Source of the DNA: Chloroflexota bacterium
GTDB taxonomy: Bacteria; Chloroflexota; Anaerolineae; JAAEKA01
NCBI GenBank assembly: GCA_034717495.1
Contig: JAYELL010000058.1
Span: 3,499 to 36,750 of the forward strand
Direction of reading: 5' to 3'
DNA length: 33,252 nucleotides
Shown: positions 16,760 to 24,807 of the stretch, in pieces
Numbering within the stretch: position 1 is the stretch's first letter
Layout of the letters: every line of letters begins with the position of its first letter
Notes under the pieces: model-generated
The model's database searches: none
What the model saw: only the letters and a program-made list of their open reading frames with translations
What the model was told of the DNA's origin: nothing
Made by a program: the position numbers and the translations under genes

Positions 16760-17971
16760 CTACCTGCTGACCGGTACGGCAGATTTGTGGCTATCGATCT
16801 GCTTTCGAAGCGCCCGCCCTACAAGTCCAAGGCCGATCAAAAGCGCGATGATGTTGGTACCGCTCAGAATAAGAACCTGGATATCCCGCTCTACCGGAAG
16901 CTTGACCACGATTGCAGTCAGAAAGACTGCCACCAGCGCCATCGGCACCAGCACCTTCCAACAGAAACTCATCATCTGGTCAATCCGTAGTCGGGGGAAG
17001 GTCGCCCGAACCCAAATCATGCTCAACAACACAATGGTCGTCTTCGCAAAGAAATAGAAGAAGCCCAGCACCGGCGCCTTATCGACGAACGGCCCTTGCC
17101 AGCCGCCCAGGAATAGCGTGGTAATGATGGCGCTCAAGAGAAGGCTGTTGACGAAAAATTGAAGATAGAACCAGGCAAACTTCATGCCACTATACTCGAC
17201 GAAATAGCCTGCCACCAGCTCACTCTCCGCTTCTAACAGGTCAAACGGCGCTCGTTCGCCCTCGGCCAGTGCAGCAACGAAGAAGAGCACGAAGGCCAAC
17301 GGCATGACGAAAATGTACCACCCTGGAAAAAAGCCGAAGATCAATTCGCCTTGCTTTTCCGCAAGGCTGTTCATTCCCATGGTGTTGGCGAAAAGCACCA
17401 CTGCCAGCATCACCAGGATCAATGGTATCTCGTAACTGAGCAATTGAGCCACGACGCGAAAGCCACCCAGCAAGGCATATTTGTTGTTGGAACTCCAGCC
17501 GGCCATCAAAGCACCGGTGGCTGCGATGCCGCTAATGGCGACGATATAGAGCAATGCGATGTTCAGGTCGGCTCCGATGACATGTGGCGCCAGGGGCAAT
17601 ACTGCTGCTACCATAAAAATCTGAAATACCGCCAGGGCGGGCGCGATGTTGAAGGAGACGCGATCGGCGCCGTCGGGCACGACATCTTCCTTGGTCAGCA
17701 GTTTGACAATGTCACCAAAGGTCTGAAACAGGCCATAGGGACCAGCCCGATTCGGGCCCAAACGATCCTGAAAGCGGGCTGCCACCTTTCGTTCCAGCCA
17801 GATCAGAAAGATGGCTGATGTCAGAACGAGTGCAACGATCACCAGCACGCCCAGGACATCTCCCACCAAGTTGGCGAGTCCCTCCGAGAAACCCCAACTC
17901 AGCATTACCTGGTGAAACCACGGACCAAGCTTGGATGGGTCAAGCAAAAGGTCTATGAATGTTACTTCCAT
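16760..17971 (-). CDS. nuoH: NADH-quinone oxidoreductase subunit H
   Basis: A 403-aa subunit at the junction of the two arms, forming much of the quinone chamber. Diagnostic stretches are RFQDRLGPNRAGPYGLFQ, ERAPFDLLEAESELVAGY (acidic quinone-site loop) and VRATFPRLRIDQMM. The N-terminal extension, placing the first helix around residues 38-60, makes it longer than the E. coli protein (325 aa). The ATG at 17971 has GCGGAG upstream. NuoH needs NuoB, NuoD and NuoI to function, and none of these is encoded here. Confidence 0.97.
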   Translation of the reverse strand: MEVTFIDLLLDPSKLGPWFHQVMLSWGFSEGLANLVGDVLGVLVIVALVLTSAIFLIWLERKVAARFQDRLGPNRAGPYGLFQTFGDIVKLLTKEDVVPDGADRVSFNIAPALAVFQIFMVAAVLPLAPHVIGADLNIALLYIVAISGIAATGALMAGWSSNNKYALLGGFRVVAQLLSYEIPLILVMLAVVLFANTMGMNSLAEKQGELIFGFFPGWYIFVMPLAFVLFFVAALAEGERAPFDLLEAESELVAGYFVEYSGMKFAWFYLQFFVNSLLLSAIITTLFLGGWQGPFVDKAPVLGFFYFFAKTTIVLLSMIWVRATFPRLRIDQMMSFCWKVLVPMALVAVFLTAIVVKLPVERDIQVLILSGTNIIALLIGLGLVGRALRKQIDSHKSAVPVSR

Positions 17972-18026
17972 GGGCTAACTCCGCTCTGCCTCAAACTGGT
18001 GACCTCGATACCCCGTTTCCGATGGA

Positions 18027-18386
18027 TTAGTTCCACTCCAACGCCCCCGTGCGCCAGGCATACACCAACCCGGCGAGCAGGATCAGCACAAAGACGGCCA
18101 CTTCGAACAGCGCGTACAATGGGAGTTTATCATAAGCCACTGCCCAGGGAAACAGGAAAACAGCTTCCACATCGAAGATGACGAAGATCAGCGCAAAGAG
18201 GTAATATTGCGCCTTGAACTGACTCCATGCATCCCCGTAAGTCTCGACGCCACACTCATACGTGACGTTTTTCAGTCGATTGGGCTTTTTTGGACGAAGC
18301 AACGAGGCTACGAAGACGCCAACAAAAGGAAAAATGAAGGCAACAATCGCGAGGATCCCAATGAATTGAAAGTTGGCAAGCTCCAT
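18027..18386 (-). CDS. nuoA: NADH-quinone oxidoreductase subunit A
   Basis: A 119-aa three-helix subunit and first gene of the cluster. YECGVETYGDAWSQFKAQYY and FALIFVIFDVEAVFLFPW are the family hallmarks (quinone-site loop with the conserved Cys and the acidic helix). The ATG at 18386 has GGAGG five bases upstream. In most bacteria nuoB follows directly, whereas here nuoH follows after 55 bp. Confidence 0.97.
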   Translation of the reverse strand: MELANFQFIGILAIVAFIFPFVGVFVASLLRPKKPNRLKNVTYECGVETYGDAWSQFKAQYYLFALIFVIFDVEAVFLFPWAVAYDKLPLYALFEVAVFVLILLAGLVYAWRTGALEWN

Positions 18387-18467
18387 TCAGGCCTCCAAGG
18401 GGGGGAACTTGTGCTGAAAGACAGGCAAAAAAACAGTCGTCTTGTAGAAACGGGCACAAACGCAGAG

Positions 18468-18476
18468 ATTATACCA
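18468..18476 (-). promoter_or_regulatory. Extended -10 promoter of the nuo operon
   Basis: TGGTATAAT on the minus strand gives a perfect TATAAT with the TGn extension. No good -35 box is spaced correctly, which is normal for extended -10 promoters. The leader to nuoA would be about 75 nt and ends in the GGAGG ribosome site. Confidence 0.6.
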
Positions 18477-18498
18477 TAGGGATGCTCAAATCAAAAAC

Positions 18499-18678
18499 TC
18501 AAAAAAGCGTGTAAATGAACGGAGCAAGGCCAGACGCCTGGGCGAATACCAGGAGTAAACCCAGTGTAACGAGAACAACCATCATCGGAATCATCCACCA
18601 CAGCCGGCGTTTCCACAGGAAGCTGAACAACTCGCCTACGATGTCCAGGCGAGTTCCAATGCTCTTAATAACTTTCAT
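18499..18678 (-). CDS. DUF5989-family small membrane protein
   Basis: A 59-aa protein missed by simple length cut-offs. It has a soluble start (MKVIKSIGTRLDIVGELFSF), then LWKRRLWWMIPMM, one membrane helix (VVLVTLGLLLVFAQASG) and the ending LAPFIYTLF. The W-rich basic turn, single helix and APFIYTLF end match what is known of DUF5989. These proteins commonly accompany NodU/CmcH carbamoyltransferases, as here, 187 bp downstream of one. The molecular role is unknown, and membrane placement of the complex is a reasonable guess. A GAGAG stretch upstream is a modest ribosome site. Confidence 0.85.
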   Translation of the reverse strand: MKVIKSIGTRLDIVGELFSFLWKRRLWWMIPMMVVLVTLGLLLVFAQASGLAPFIYTLF

Positions 18679-18865
18679 CGCTGCGCTCTCACCATTCTCT
18701 GTTCTCGATTGTTACCCAATCCTGAAATCCTGATCCGGGCGGCAACCTGGATCAATAATAGCACAGGTATCGCAACAAGGATGAATTCGCAACCAGGGGT
18801 ACCATCGCCATGATTCGGGTCGCTGGTGCCTCCAGCCAAACTTCATTCGCCGCACGATAATCGCT

Positions 18866-20641
18866 TCACTTTCTAACGATAAACCGATCCAGTACCAGCA
18901 GATCTATCTCGCTCCTGCTGAAGGTATTGAAGGCATCGGCCGGCGAGGTCACGATCGGTTCACCGCGCAGATTGAAGGAGGTATTGAGAAGGACGGGTGT
19001 GCCCGTTCGATCACCGAACGCGCTGATGATATCGTAATAGCGTTGGTTCCATTCCCGGCGCACGGTCTGTAACCGGCCTGTGCTCATGTGAGAAACGGCA
19101 GGAATCTCCATCTGGCGTTCCGGTTGAACGGGACTTACCATCAGCATATAGCGAGGGGGATACTGCCCCGCCGCCTTCTGAAGATCGAAATATTCGCCCG
19201 CTCGCTCCTCCAATACAGCGGGAGCGAAAGGCCGGAAGGGTTCTCTGAACTTGATCTTGGTGTTGACGATGTTTTTCATCTCCGCACTGCGGGGATCTGC
19301 CAGGATCGAACGATTGCCCAGTGCCCGCGGTCCCCACTCGAAGCGACCCTGAAACAAGCCCACGACCTTGCCATCTATCAATGCCTCGTTGATCGTATCG
19401 ACCAAGCTGGTCTCATCCGCGATGAACTCAAAACTGACACTTTTCTGGTCCAGCAATTGCCGGCAGGCATCCTCGTCGTAAGCTTCCCCGTAGAAGGCGT
19501 GTTCCATGACAAAACGGCGGGGTTGGTGAAGCAACACGTGATACACGTATAGCGCTGCGCCCAGGGCCCCACCCGCATCGCCCGCTGCCGGCTGTATGAA
19601 GACCTGCTCGAAAGGGGTCTCCCGCATGATCCGTCCATTGGCAACCGAGTTGAGCGCCACCCCGCCTGCCATGACCAGGTTTGAGCTTGCAGTCTGCCGG
19701 TGCAGGTTATTGACCATCCTGAGGATTGTCTCCTCCGTCAGCCGTTGCACACTGGACGCCACATCAGCATAATATTGATTGCTTTTGGCTTGCGCCTCTC
19801 GCCCGCTTAAATCATGGCCTGTTGTCTCACAAAAAAAGTCGGTGTCGTGGACCCGCGGTTCACCCCAGAGGTCGATAAACCGGTCGTTGAAGGTCCGATC
19901 GGGCGAGTAGTGAAAGCTGAAGTAGTCCATGTTGAGCCGGAAGCTTCCGTCGCCATGCACCGTGATCACCTCGCCAAGCCTCTCCAGATAGTTGGGCCGG
20001 CCATAGGGCGCCATGCCCATGACCTTGTACTCACCGTTGTTGACCCGAAAGCCAAGCCACGCGGTGAACGCGGAGTAAAGCAGGCCCAGCGAGTGGGGAA
20101 AGTGGATTTCATTGGTGAGATCGATACGGTTGAGGCTACCATCCTGCCATGATGCCCTGCCGTGGCCCATGGCCGTCGTCGTCCATTCGCCGACACCATC
20201 GATCGTCAAAACAGCAGCTTCTTCGAATGGCGAACAAAACAGGGCACTTGCCGCGTGGCTCATATGGTGCTCTACAAACAACACCTTCCCGGAGTCGATG
20301 TCGAGCCGGTCGACCAGCAGCCCTTTTACCCATAGTTTTTCGTTAAACCAGGCTATCATGGCTTCCCGGAACATCTTCCACGAGCGAGGAAAGGTGCTCA
20401 AGGTGGACATCATGATCCGCTCGAATTTTGGCAGCGGCTTCTCGTAGAAGACCACGTAATCCAACTCGTCAGCGCTGATCCCGCCCTGGCGCAGGCAGAA
20501 CTCAATGGCCTGACCCGGATAGCCAAAGTCATGCTTACGGCGGGAAAAGCGTTCTTCCTGAGCGGCTGCTACCAGATCGCCGTCGCGCAGCAACACCGCC
20601 GCAGAGTCATGATAAAAACAAGAAATGCCGAGAATGAACAC
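18866..20641 (-). CDS. NodU/CmcH-type O-carbamoyltransferase
   Basis: A 591-aa cytoplasmic enzyme that transfers a carbamoyl group from carbamoyl phosphate, via carbamoyl-AMP, to a hydroxyl of a sugar or other small molecule. The N-terminal Kae1-like domain starts LGISCFYHDSAAVLL, with EERFSRRKHDFGYP, the metal-binding HHMSHAASALFCSPF and LTIDGVGEW. Next come AGGVALNSVANGRI and QPAAGDAGGALGAALY. The C-terminal YrdC-like/CmcH domain has GRFEWGPRALGNRSI, FREPFRPFAPAVLEE and LLNTSFNLRGEPIV. Length and motifs are complete. It is flanked by an SxtJ-like gene 29 bp upstream and DUF5989 downstream. The acceptor is unknown, and the divergent glycosyltransferases suggest a surface glycan. Confidence 0.92.
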   Translation of the reverse strand: MFILGISCFYHDSAAVLLRDGDLVAAAQEERFSRRKHDFGYPGQAIEFCLRQGGISADELDYVVFYEKPLPKFERIMMSTLSTFPRSWKMFREAMIAWFNEKLWVKGLLVDRLDIDSGKVLFVEHHMSHAASALFCSPFEEAAVLTIDGVGEWTTTAMGHGRASWQDGSLNRIDLTNEIHFPHSLGLLYSAFTAWLGFRVNNGEYKVMGMAPYGRPNYLERLGEVITVHGDGSFRLNMDYFSFHYSPDRTFNDRFIDLWGEPRVHDTDFFCETTGHDLSGREAQAKSNQYYADVASSVQRLTEETILRMVNNLHRQTASSNLVMAGGVALNSVANGRIMRETPFEQVFIQPAAGDAGGALGAALYVYHVLLHQPRRFVMEHAFYGEAYDEDACRQLLDQKSVSFEFIADETSLVDTINEALIDGKVVGLFQGRFEWGPRALGNRSILADPRSAEMKNIVNTKIKFREPFRPFAPAVLEERAGEYFDLQKAAGQYPPRYMLMVSPVQPERQMEIPAVSHMSTGRLQTVRREWNQRYYDIISAFGDRTGTPVLLNTSFNLRGEPIVTSPADAFNTFSRSEIDLLVLDRFIVRK

Positions 20642-20670
20642 CAGGTTGCTCCGGAAATTCGATCAGACGT

Positions 20671-20901
20671 TTAATACTGATGATGCGCGGCATCCAGGTC
20701 AATGTCAGCCGTTTCACGGGGAAGCCACTCGCTTGTCTGCTGGGAGTCGTGTCGAAGATGCAAAGGATCGCCGAACACGCGGACAGCAAGACCGAAGGGA
20801 GTTATGATCAGGAAGTAGAAGAGCGTAAGGAGAACGCGGGACTGAAAATCCCCTATCTTTCGGGCCAGAACCAGCCAGCGAGCCCACAGGTTACGGATCA
20901 A
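20671..20901 (-). CDS. SxtJ-like small membrane protein, leader of the carbamoyltransferase operon
   Basis: A 76-aa protein. The frame is open to 21186, but the upstream part crosses the promoter region. The TTG at 20901 has AGGAG eight bases upstream and begins IRNLWARWLVLARKIGDFQS, so it is chosen. One hydrophobic hairpin-like segment (RVLLTLFYFLIITPFGLAV) is followed by RVFGDPL and a polar tail ending in SEWLPRETADIDLDAA. The pattern of a basic amphipathic start, LLTLFYF..TPFGL and R-F-x-DPL resembles the C-terminal half of SxtJ-family proteins found next to carbamoyltransferases such as SxtI. It may tether the enzyme to the membrane. This role is inferred from context. Confidence 0.75.
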   Translation of the reverse strand: MIRNLWARWLVLARKIGDFQSRVLLTLFYFLIITPFGLAVRVFGDPLHLRHDSQQTSEWLPRETADIDLDAAHHQY

Positions 20902-20953
20902 CGAATTCACTCCTGTTAGTGTTGCCCACCACTGGCAGGCCATGGATGGACCG

Positions 20954-20982
20954 ATCATACTTGGCTGCCAACAATCTGTCAA
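20954..20982 (-). promoter_or_regulatory. Consensus promoter of the carbamoyltransferase operon
   Basis: TTGACA (20977-20982), a 17-bp spacer and TATGAT (20954-20959) on the minus strand. This is a near-perfect sigma70-type promoter giving a leader of about 45 nt to the TTG at 20901. Confidence 0.8.
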
Positions 20983-21003
20983 CTCCACAAGAACCAGTGT
21001 ACC

Positions 21004-21032
21004 TTGACGAACAAGCCCCCTTCTGGTAGACT
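21004..21032 (+). promoter_or_regulatory. Promoter of the lipoprotein-glycosyltransferase unit
   Basis: TTGACG (21004-21009), a 17-bp spacer and TAGACT (21027-21032). The ATG at 21041 is eight bases past the -10 box, predicting a leaderless or nearly leaderless mRNA, and no ribosome site is present. It is back to back with the promoter at 20954-20982, with 21 bp between the -35 boxes. Confidence 0.65.
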
Positions 21033-21040
21033 GCGCGGGC

Positions 21041-22330
21041 ATGAAAACCTGGATTTTTCTGCTGGGAACAGCAGTCGTTATTTCATTGATAGGCAGTGGG
21101 TGTAGTTTCGGCCCGCTGCTTTCCGATGTGAGCATGCAGCCAGCGGTTATCAGTCCCAATGCAGACGGCAGCGACGATGCGACCAATATCCGCTATACCC
21201 TGGCCCGCTCCGCCGACGTTTCGATCTATTTCGAGGAGGAGAGTGGCAAGCGCTACTACTTCAGAGACAATCAGCTGCGCTCGCCGGGCGAATACGGCGT
21301 CGCCTGGGGTGGCGTGATCAACGAACCGCTGGTAGTCGACAATGGCTACGGCCCCCATGAGGTATTGGGCCGGGTATTGCCAGACGGGACCTATACCTGG
21401 ACCATCGAGGCAATCGAAGCCAACGGCGAGCGCGCATCGGAGTCGGGTACGATTGTGCTCGAGAATGGGGATGCGCAACTGCCTGAATTGCGCAATTTCA
21501 CCGTTGTACCACAACAGTTTACGCCCAATCAGGACAGCATCGACGACTGGGTATCGATCTCCTATTACCTGCCCAAGGATGTGGACGACGTACAGGTTTT
21601 CCTGGTCGATCCCGACGAGCCCAATTTTAAGTACTACGTCAGCGAAAAGGAGCGGGTCATCAGGCCAGGGGAAAAAGGACACCACGAGTATCGCTACGAG
21701 GCGGACGTCGACCAGGGCGCTGAGGCGCCGCCCGACGGTACCTACATTGTATACGGTGAAGCCCGCGACCTGGCTGGTAATCATGTTGTAGTCTCCTCCA
21801 CCCTGACCATCGAAGATGGCGGCAAACCGCGAGCCGACATCCTGCAGAGCGAAATCGATTGGAAGGGTGAAATGAATCGGGTGGTAAGCGTGCCGCTGGG
21901 CGAGAGGCTTTGCTTCACGACCACCGTTCAAAACGAGGGTACCGTGAGCATCCGAACGGCCGGTCCATGGCCGGGAGAGACCTACAAATTCAGCCAGAAT
22001 CACAATACTCTGGCCATCGAACAGGACGATCCAAGCCTGCACCAACAGGCCGGTGTCTGGCGACTGGGGATCAACTTCGACACTACCGGCTACGATTTTC
22101 CCTACCGGTGGGCGATCGGCAGGCCCGAAGACCTGGAACGGCGCATCATCAATGGTCAGGAGCAATGGTATTTGCTGCCCGGGGAACGCGCCCAGGTCTC
22201 CGGCTGCATCGAGTTCGACGAAACACCCCCCGTAGGCACCAACTTCTGGTGGGCCGGGCTTATCCACGAGTTTGTGGGCGTGCCCAATAACTATGTGGAC
22301 CGGATTTCTGTCATGGTGGAATCTCCGTAA
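21041..22330 (+). CDS. Lipoprotein with FlgD-like Ig modules
   Basis: A 429-aa protein. It has an N-terminal lipoprotein-type signal (FLLGTAVVISLIGSGC; the GSGC lipobox is slightly atypical). Two FlgD_ig-like modules follow, each with the calcium-type start (ISPNADGSDDATNIRYTL and FTPNQDSIDDWVSISYYL) and the ending LPDGTYTWTIEA or PPDGTYIVYGEARDLAGN. The last 150 or so residues form another Ig-like domain with FTTTVQNEGT and PVGTNFWWAGLIHEF. It is probably exported and membrane-anchored. It is the first gene of a three-gene unit whose other members are glycosyltransferases; its stop codon directly precedes the next ATG. Function is unknown, and a structural or glycan-associated role is possible. 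Confidence 0.8.
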   Translation: MKTWIFLLGTAVVISLIGSGCSFGPLLSDVSMQPAVISPNADGSDDATNIRYTLARSADVSIYFEEESGKRYYFRDNQLRSPGEYGVAWGGVINEPLVVDNGYGPHEVLGRVLPDGTYTWTIEAIEANGERASESGTIVLENGDAQLPELRNFTVVPQQFTPNQDSIDDWVSISYYLPKDVDDVQVFLVDPDEPNFKYYVSEKERVIRPGEKGHHEYRYEADVDQGAEAPPDGTYIVYGEARDLAGNHVVVSSTLTIEDGGKPRADILQSEIDWKGEMNRVVSVPLGERLCFTTTVQNEGTVSIRTAGPWPGETYKFSQNHNTLAIEQDDPSLHQQAGVWRLGINFDTTGYDFPYRWAIGRPEDLERRIINGQEQWYLLPGERAQVSGCIEFDETPPVGTNFWWAGLIHEFVGVPNNYVDRISVMVESP

Positions 22331-23347
22331 ATGGCAAGCAATATGGATCTTGCCATCATTATCGTAAACCTCAACGTCGGAGAACTGCTGAAGCAATGTT
22401 TGACGTCGGTGTACGATAGCCTGGCACTGTCCGATGGCCTCAGGGTCCAGGTGCTGGTCGTCGACAACGCCTCGATTGACGGCAGCGCCGAACTGGTCCG
22501 ACAGGAATTCCCTCAAGTCCTCCTCATGGCGCTGGACAAGAACCTGGGTTTTGCAGGCGCCAACAATCTGGCTCTGCAGGTCCTGGGCTTTCGGGAAATC
22601 GACAGCGAAGCTGTCCACAGCCGGGACCTGGTGCCCCAGTGGACGCCGAAAACGCCGTTTCCTCTCCCACGACATGTACTCCTGTTGAATCCAGACACCC
22701 TGGTGACCGGAACCGCGCTGGAAACCATGGTCTGCTTTCTGGATGACTATGAGAAGACCGGCGCCTGTGGGGCCAATCTCAGCTATCCTGGTGGCCGCTT
22801 CCAGCACGGTGCATTCAGGTTTCCTGGCCTGGCACAGATTGCCCTGGACTTCTTCCCGCCGCCCGGTCGGCTGAACACCACGTTGCTCGACTCAGCATGG
22901 AACGGAAGATATAGCCATTCGCTATACGAAGGCACAGATCCCTTTCCCGTGGATTTTGTACTGGGCGCCGCGCTAATGGTGCGTGGCGATACGATTCGCC
23001 AGGTCGGATTGTTTAACGAAAGCTACTTCATGTATTGCGAGGAAATGGACTGGCAGCGCCGCATGCGGCAGGCTGGCTGGCAAGTCCATTGTCTGCCCTC
23101 AGCCCATGTCATCCACTATGGCGGTGCCAGCACCAGCCAGTTCAAAGGCCCGATGATGGTGGCACTTTGGCGCAGCCGATTCCGTTACTTCCAACGGTAT
23201 CATGGCCCCCTGTTTTACCTGGCTGCCACCGCCCTGGTCAAGACGGGGATCAAGGCAGAAAGGCAGCGTGCCGTGCGGGCGCAACCGGAAGACATGGCTG
23301 CCAGACTGGCGGCCTACGAGCAGATCAACGAGCTCGCGGATGCCTGA
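22331..23347 (+). CDS. GT2-family glycosyltransferase (rhamnosyltransferase-like)
   Basis: A 338-aa GT-A fold enzyme for envelope polysaccharide synthesis, cytoplasmic or peripheral at the membrane. It starts LAIIIVNLNVGELLKQCL, then VVDNASIDGSAELV, KNLGFAGANNLAL and LLLNPDT as the nucleotide and metal (DxD-like) region. GAALMVRGDTIRQVGLFNES and FMYCEEMDWQRRMRQAGW with the catalytic-base region follow. This order is typical of WbbL-like transferases. Two charged insert segments around residues 95-115 are unusual for the family. The ATG abuts the stop of the lipoprotein gene, and it overlaps the next gene if that one starts at 23340. The donor sugar cannot be read from sequence. Confidence 0.9.
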   Translation: MASNMDLAIIIVNLNVGELLKQCLTSVYDSLALSDGLRVQVLVVDNASIDGSAELVRQEFPQVLLMALDKNLGFAGANNLALQVLGFREIDSEAVHSRDLVPQWTPKTPFPLPRHVLLLNPDTLVTGTALETMVCFLDDYEKTGACGANLSYPGGRFQHGAFRFPGLAQIALDFFPPPGRLNTTLLDSAWNGRYSHSLYEGTDPFPVDFVLGAALMVRGDTIRQVGLFNESYFMYCEEMDWQRRMRQAGWQVHCLPSAHVIHYGGASTSQFKGPMMVALWRSRFRYFQRYHGPLFYLAATALVKTGIKAERQRAVRAQPEDMAARLAAYEQINELADA

Positions 23348-23357
23348 GTCATCTCTG

Positions 23358-24128
23358 ATGAAGCTGATAGCTACGATCCTCACCAAAAACGAATCGAGCC
23401 ACATCGTCGACTGCATCGAAAGCGTGAACTGGGCCGATGAGGTTCTTGTATCCGATTCCTTCAGCGATGACAACACCGTTCAACTGGCCCAGGATGCCGG
23501 CGCGACAATCACACAGCGCCCTTTCGACGGCTGGGCCGGCCAGCGCAACGCCGCCCTGGATACGGCGGCTGAATTGGGAGCTGATTGGGTTTTTTTTGTC
23601 GACGCCGACGAACGGGCGTCCCCCGAATTGGCCGGGGAAATCAGGCAGGTCATCGAAGAAAGGCCGGAAGCCGGCTGGTGGATACCCCGGCGCAACTACA
23701 TCGTGGGGAAACTGATGAACCACGGTGGGTTCTATCCCGACTACCAGCTGCGCCTGCTCCAGATGGGCCGGGGTCGCTACGATCCCGGGCGGCCCGTGCA
23801 CGAAGTTGTTCTTCTCGACGGATCCGATGGCCATCTGACAATCCCCCTGACCCATTATAACTATGCGAACTGGCAGCAATTCCACGAAAAACAGGGGCGC
23901 TACGCCGCTTTCGAGGCCCAGATACTCAGCGAGCGCGGCATCAAGCCGCGCCCGCACAATTTCATCTTACAGCCATTGCGGGAGTTCCGTCGCCGCTACC
24001 TGACGCTGCAGGGCTACCGCGATGGCCTCCATGGACTGAAAATCTGTCTTCTGTTGGCCTTCTACTACGGCTTCCTTCCCTATTGGCTCATGCTCCGGGA
24101 AAAGCCTTCAGCCCCCATGCAGGAATGA
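23358..24128 (+). CDS. GT2-family glycosyltransferase (WaaE/KdtX-like)
   Basis: A 256-aa protein. The frame is open from 23202, but the family starts at MKLIATILTKNE, so the ATG at 23358 is chosen. The ATG at 23340, overlapping the previous stop by 8 bp, is the alternative. Motifs are DEVLVSDSFSDDNTVQLA, GWAGQRNAALDTA, WVFFVDADERASPEL (metal-binding DAD) and RRNYIVGKLMNHGGFYPDYQ, then VHEVV. The C-terminal part has RRYLTLQGYRDGLHGL and an amphipathic end. Such enzymes add the first residues of lipopolysaccharide cores or other surface glycans. It is cotranscribed with the two genes before it. Confidence 0.9.
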   Translation: MKLIATILTKNESSHIVDCIESVNWADEVLVSDSFSDDNTVQLAQDAGATITQRPFDGWAGQRNAALDTAAELGADWVFFVDADERASPELAGEIRQVIEERPEAGWWIPRRNYIVGKLMNHGGFYPDYQLRLLQMGRGRYDPGRPVHEVVLLDGSDGHLTIPLTHYNYANWQQFHEKQGRYAAFEAQILSERGIKPRPHNFILQPLREFRRRYLTLQGYRDGLHGLKICLLLAFYYGFLPYWLMLREKPSAPMQE

Positions 24129-24142
24129 TCACGGCTTCCAGA

Positions 24143-24198
24143 AGACGGCTTTCAGAAGACCGCAGACGACAGACGGCTTTCAGAAGACCGCAGACGAC
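24143..24198. repeat. Tandem 28-bp duplication
   Basis: Two perfect copies of a 28-bp unit (24143-24170 and 24171-24198), beginning AGACGGCTTTCAG and ending CGCAGACGAC. They are followed by related CAGTCGG/CAGCAGTC fragments up to the end of the next gene. It lies between convergent genes and no coding function is seen. Confidence 0.85.
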
Positions 24199-24235
24199 AG
24201 ACGGCAGACCGCTTCCAGCAGTCGGCGGTCAGCAG

Positions 24236-24709
24236 TCAGCTGTCGGCCAGGCCCAACCGGCGCAGTATCTCAGGATAGCCCTGGTCGAGCAACCGAGAGA
24301 GCTCGTCGGCGGTTTTGGCATATTCCTCTTTTGGCTGGCGATAGGGGTCCTCGATATCATCATATTCGCCCGCCATTTCACTGTACAGAAAAACCTTGCC
24401 CAGTAGATTTGGATAACTGTAAAAAAGGCTGCGGCGGTGCGCCTCTTCCATGACAAGCACCAGATCGGCGTCCCGCATATCGTCGGCTGTCACGGTATGA
24501 GCCCGGTGGCCACTGATGTCCATACCCCGTTCAGCCAGCACCTGCACTCCCGGGCGACTTGCCGGCGCACCATCCAGGCCAAAAACACCCGCCGAACTGA
24601 CGCTAACCTGGTCAGCCAGGCCACTTTCTCCCAGCCGCTGTTGCAGTAATCCGGTCGCCATCGGAGACCGGCAGACATTGCCTGTGCATACGATCAACAC
24701 CTGTTTCAC
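24236..24709 (-). CDS. Low-molecular-weight protein-tyrosine (or arginine) phosphatase
   Basis: A 157-aa enzyme with GTG start and GGGAG at proper spacing. The P-loop CTGNVCRSP has nucleophile Cys8 and Arg14, SSAG is the expected second conserved stretch, and the general-acid loop is DIEDPYRQ near residue 120 (Asp of DPY). The length is standard. Family members remove phosphate from tyrosine kinases that control exopolysaccharide export, or from phospho-arginine. Neighbouring glycosyltransferases favour the former, but no BY-kinase is present here. Confidence 0.92.
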   Translation of the reverse strand: MKQVLIVCTGNVCRSPMATGLLQQRLGESGLADQVSVSSAGVFGLDGAPASRPGVQVLAERGMDISGHRAHTVTADDMRDADLVLVMEEAHRRSLFYSYPNLLGKVFLYSEMAGEYDDIEDPYRQPKEEYAKTADELSRLLDQGYPEILRRLGLADS

Positions 24710-24750
24710 TCACATCGCTCCCAACAGTGTCTACCACCTAATTCGTCGCG

Positions 24751-24782
24751 CAAGGGCCAGGGTAAGCTATCCCTGGCCCTTG
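24751..24782 (-). terminator. Strong hairpin downstream of hpf
   Basis: Arms CAAGGGCCAGGG (24751-24762) and CCCTGGCCCTTG (24771-24782), a perfect 12-bp stem with 8-nt loop between the hpf stop and the phosphatase start. No T-run follows in the minus direction, so termination may be partial or the hairpin may protect the mRNA end. Confidence 0.5.
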
Positions 24783-24807
24783 TAATCGAAAGACCTATGG
24801 CCTTTTT

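Noticed and set aside
20902-21186. Upstream extension of the SxtJ-like gene
   Set aside because: It would cross both divergent promoters and the start of the lipoprotein gene. The TTG at 20901 has AGGAG.
21083-22807. 574-codon minus-strand open frame
   Set aside because: It lies opposite the lipoprotein and GT2 genes, which have clear motifs and a promoter. The antisense product has no recognisable domain.
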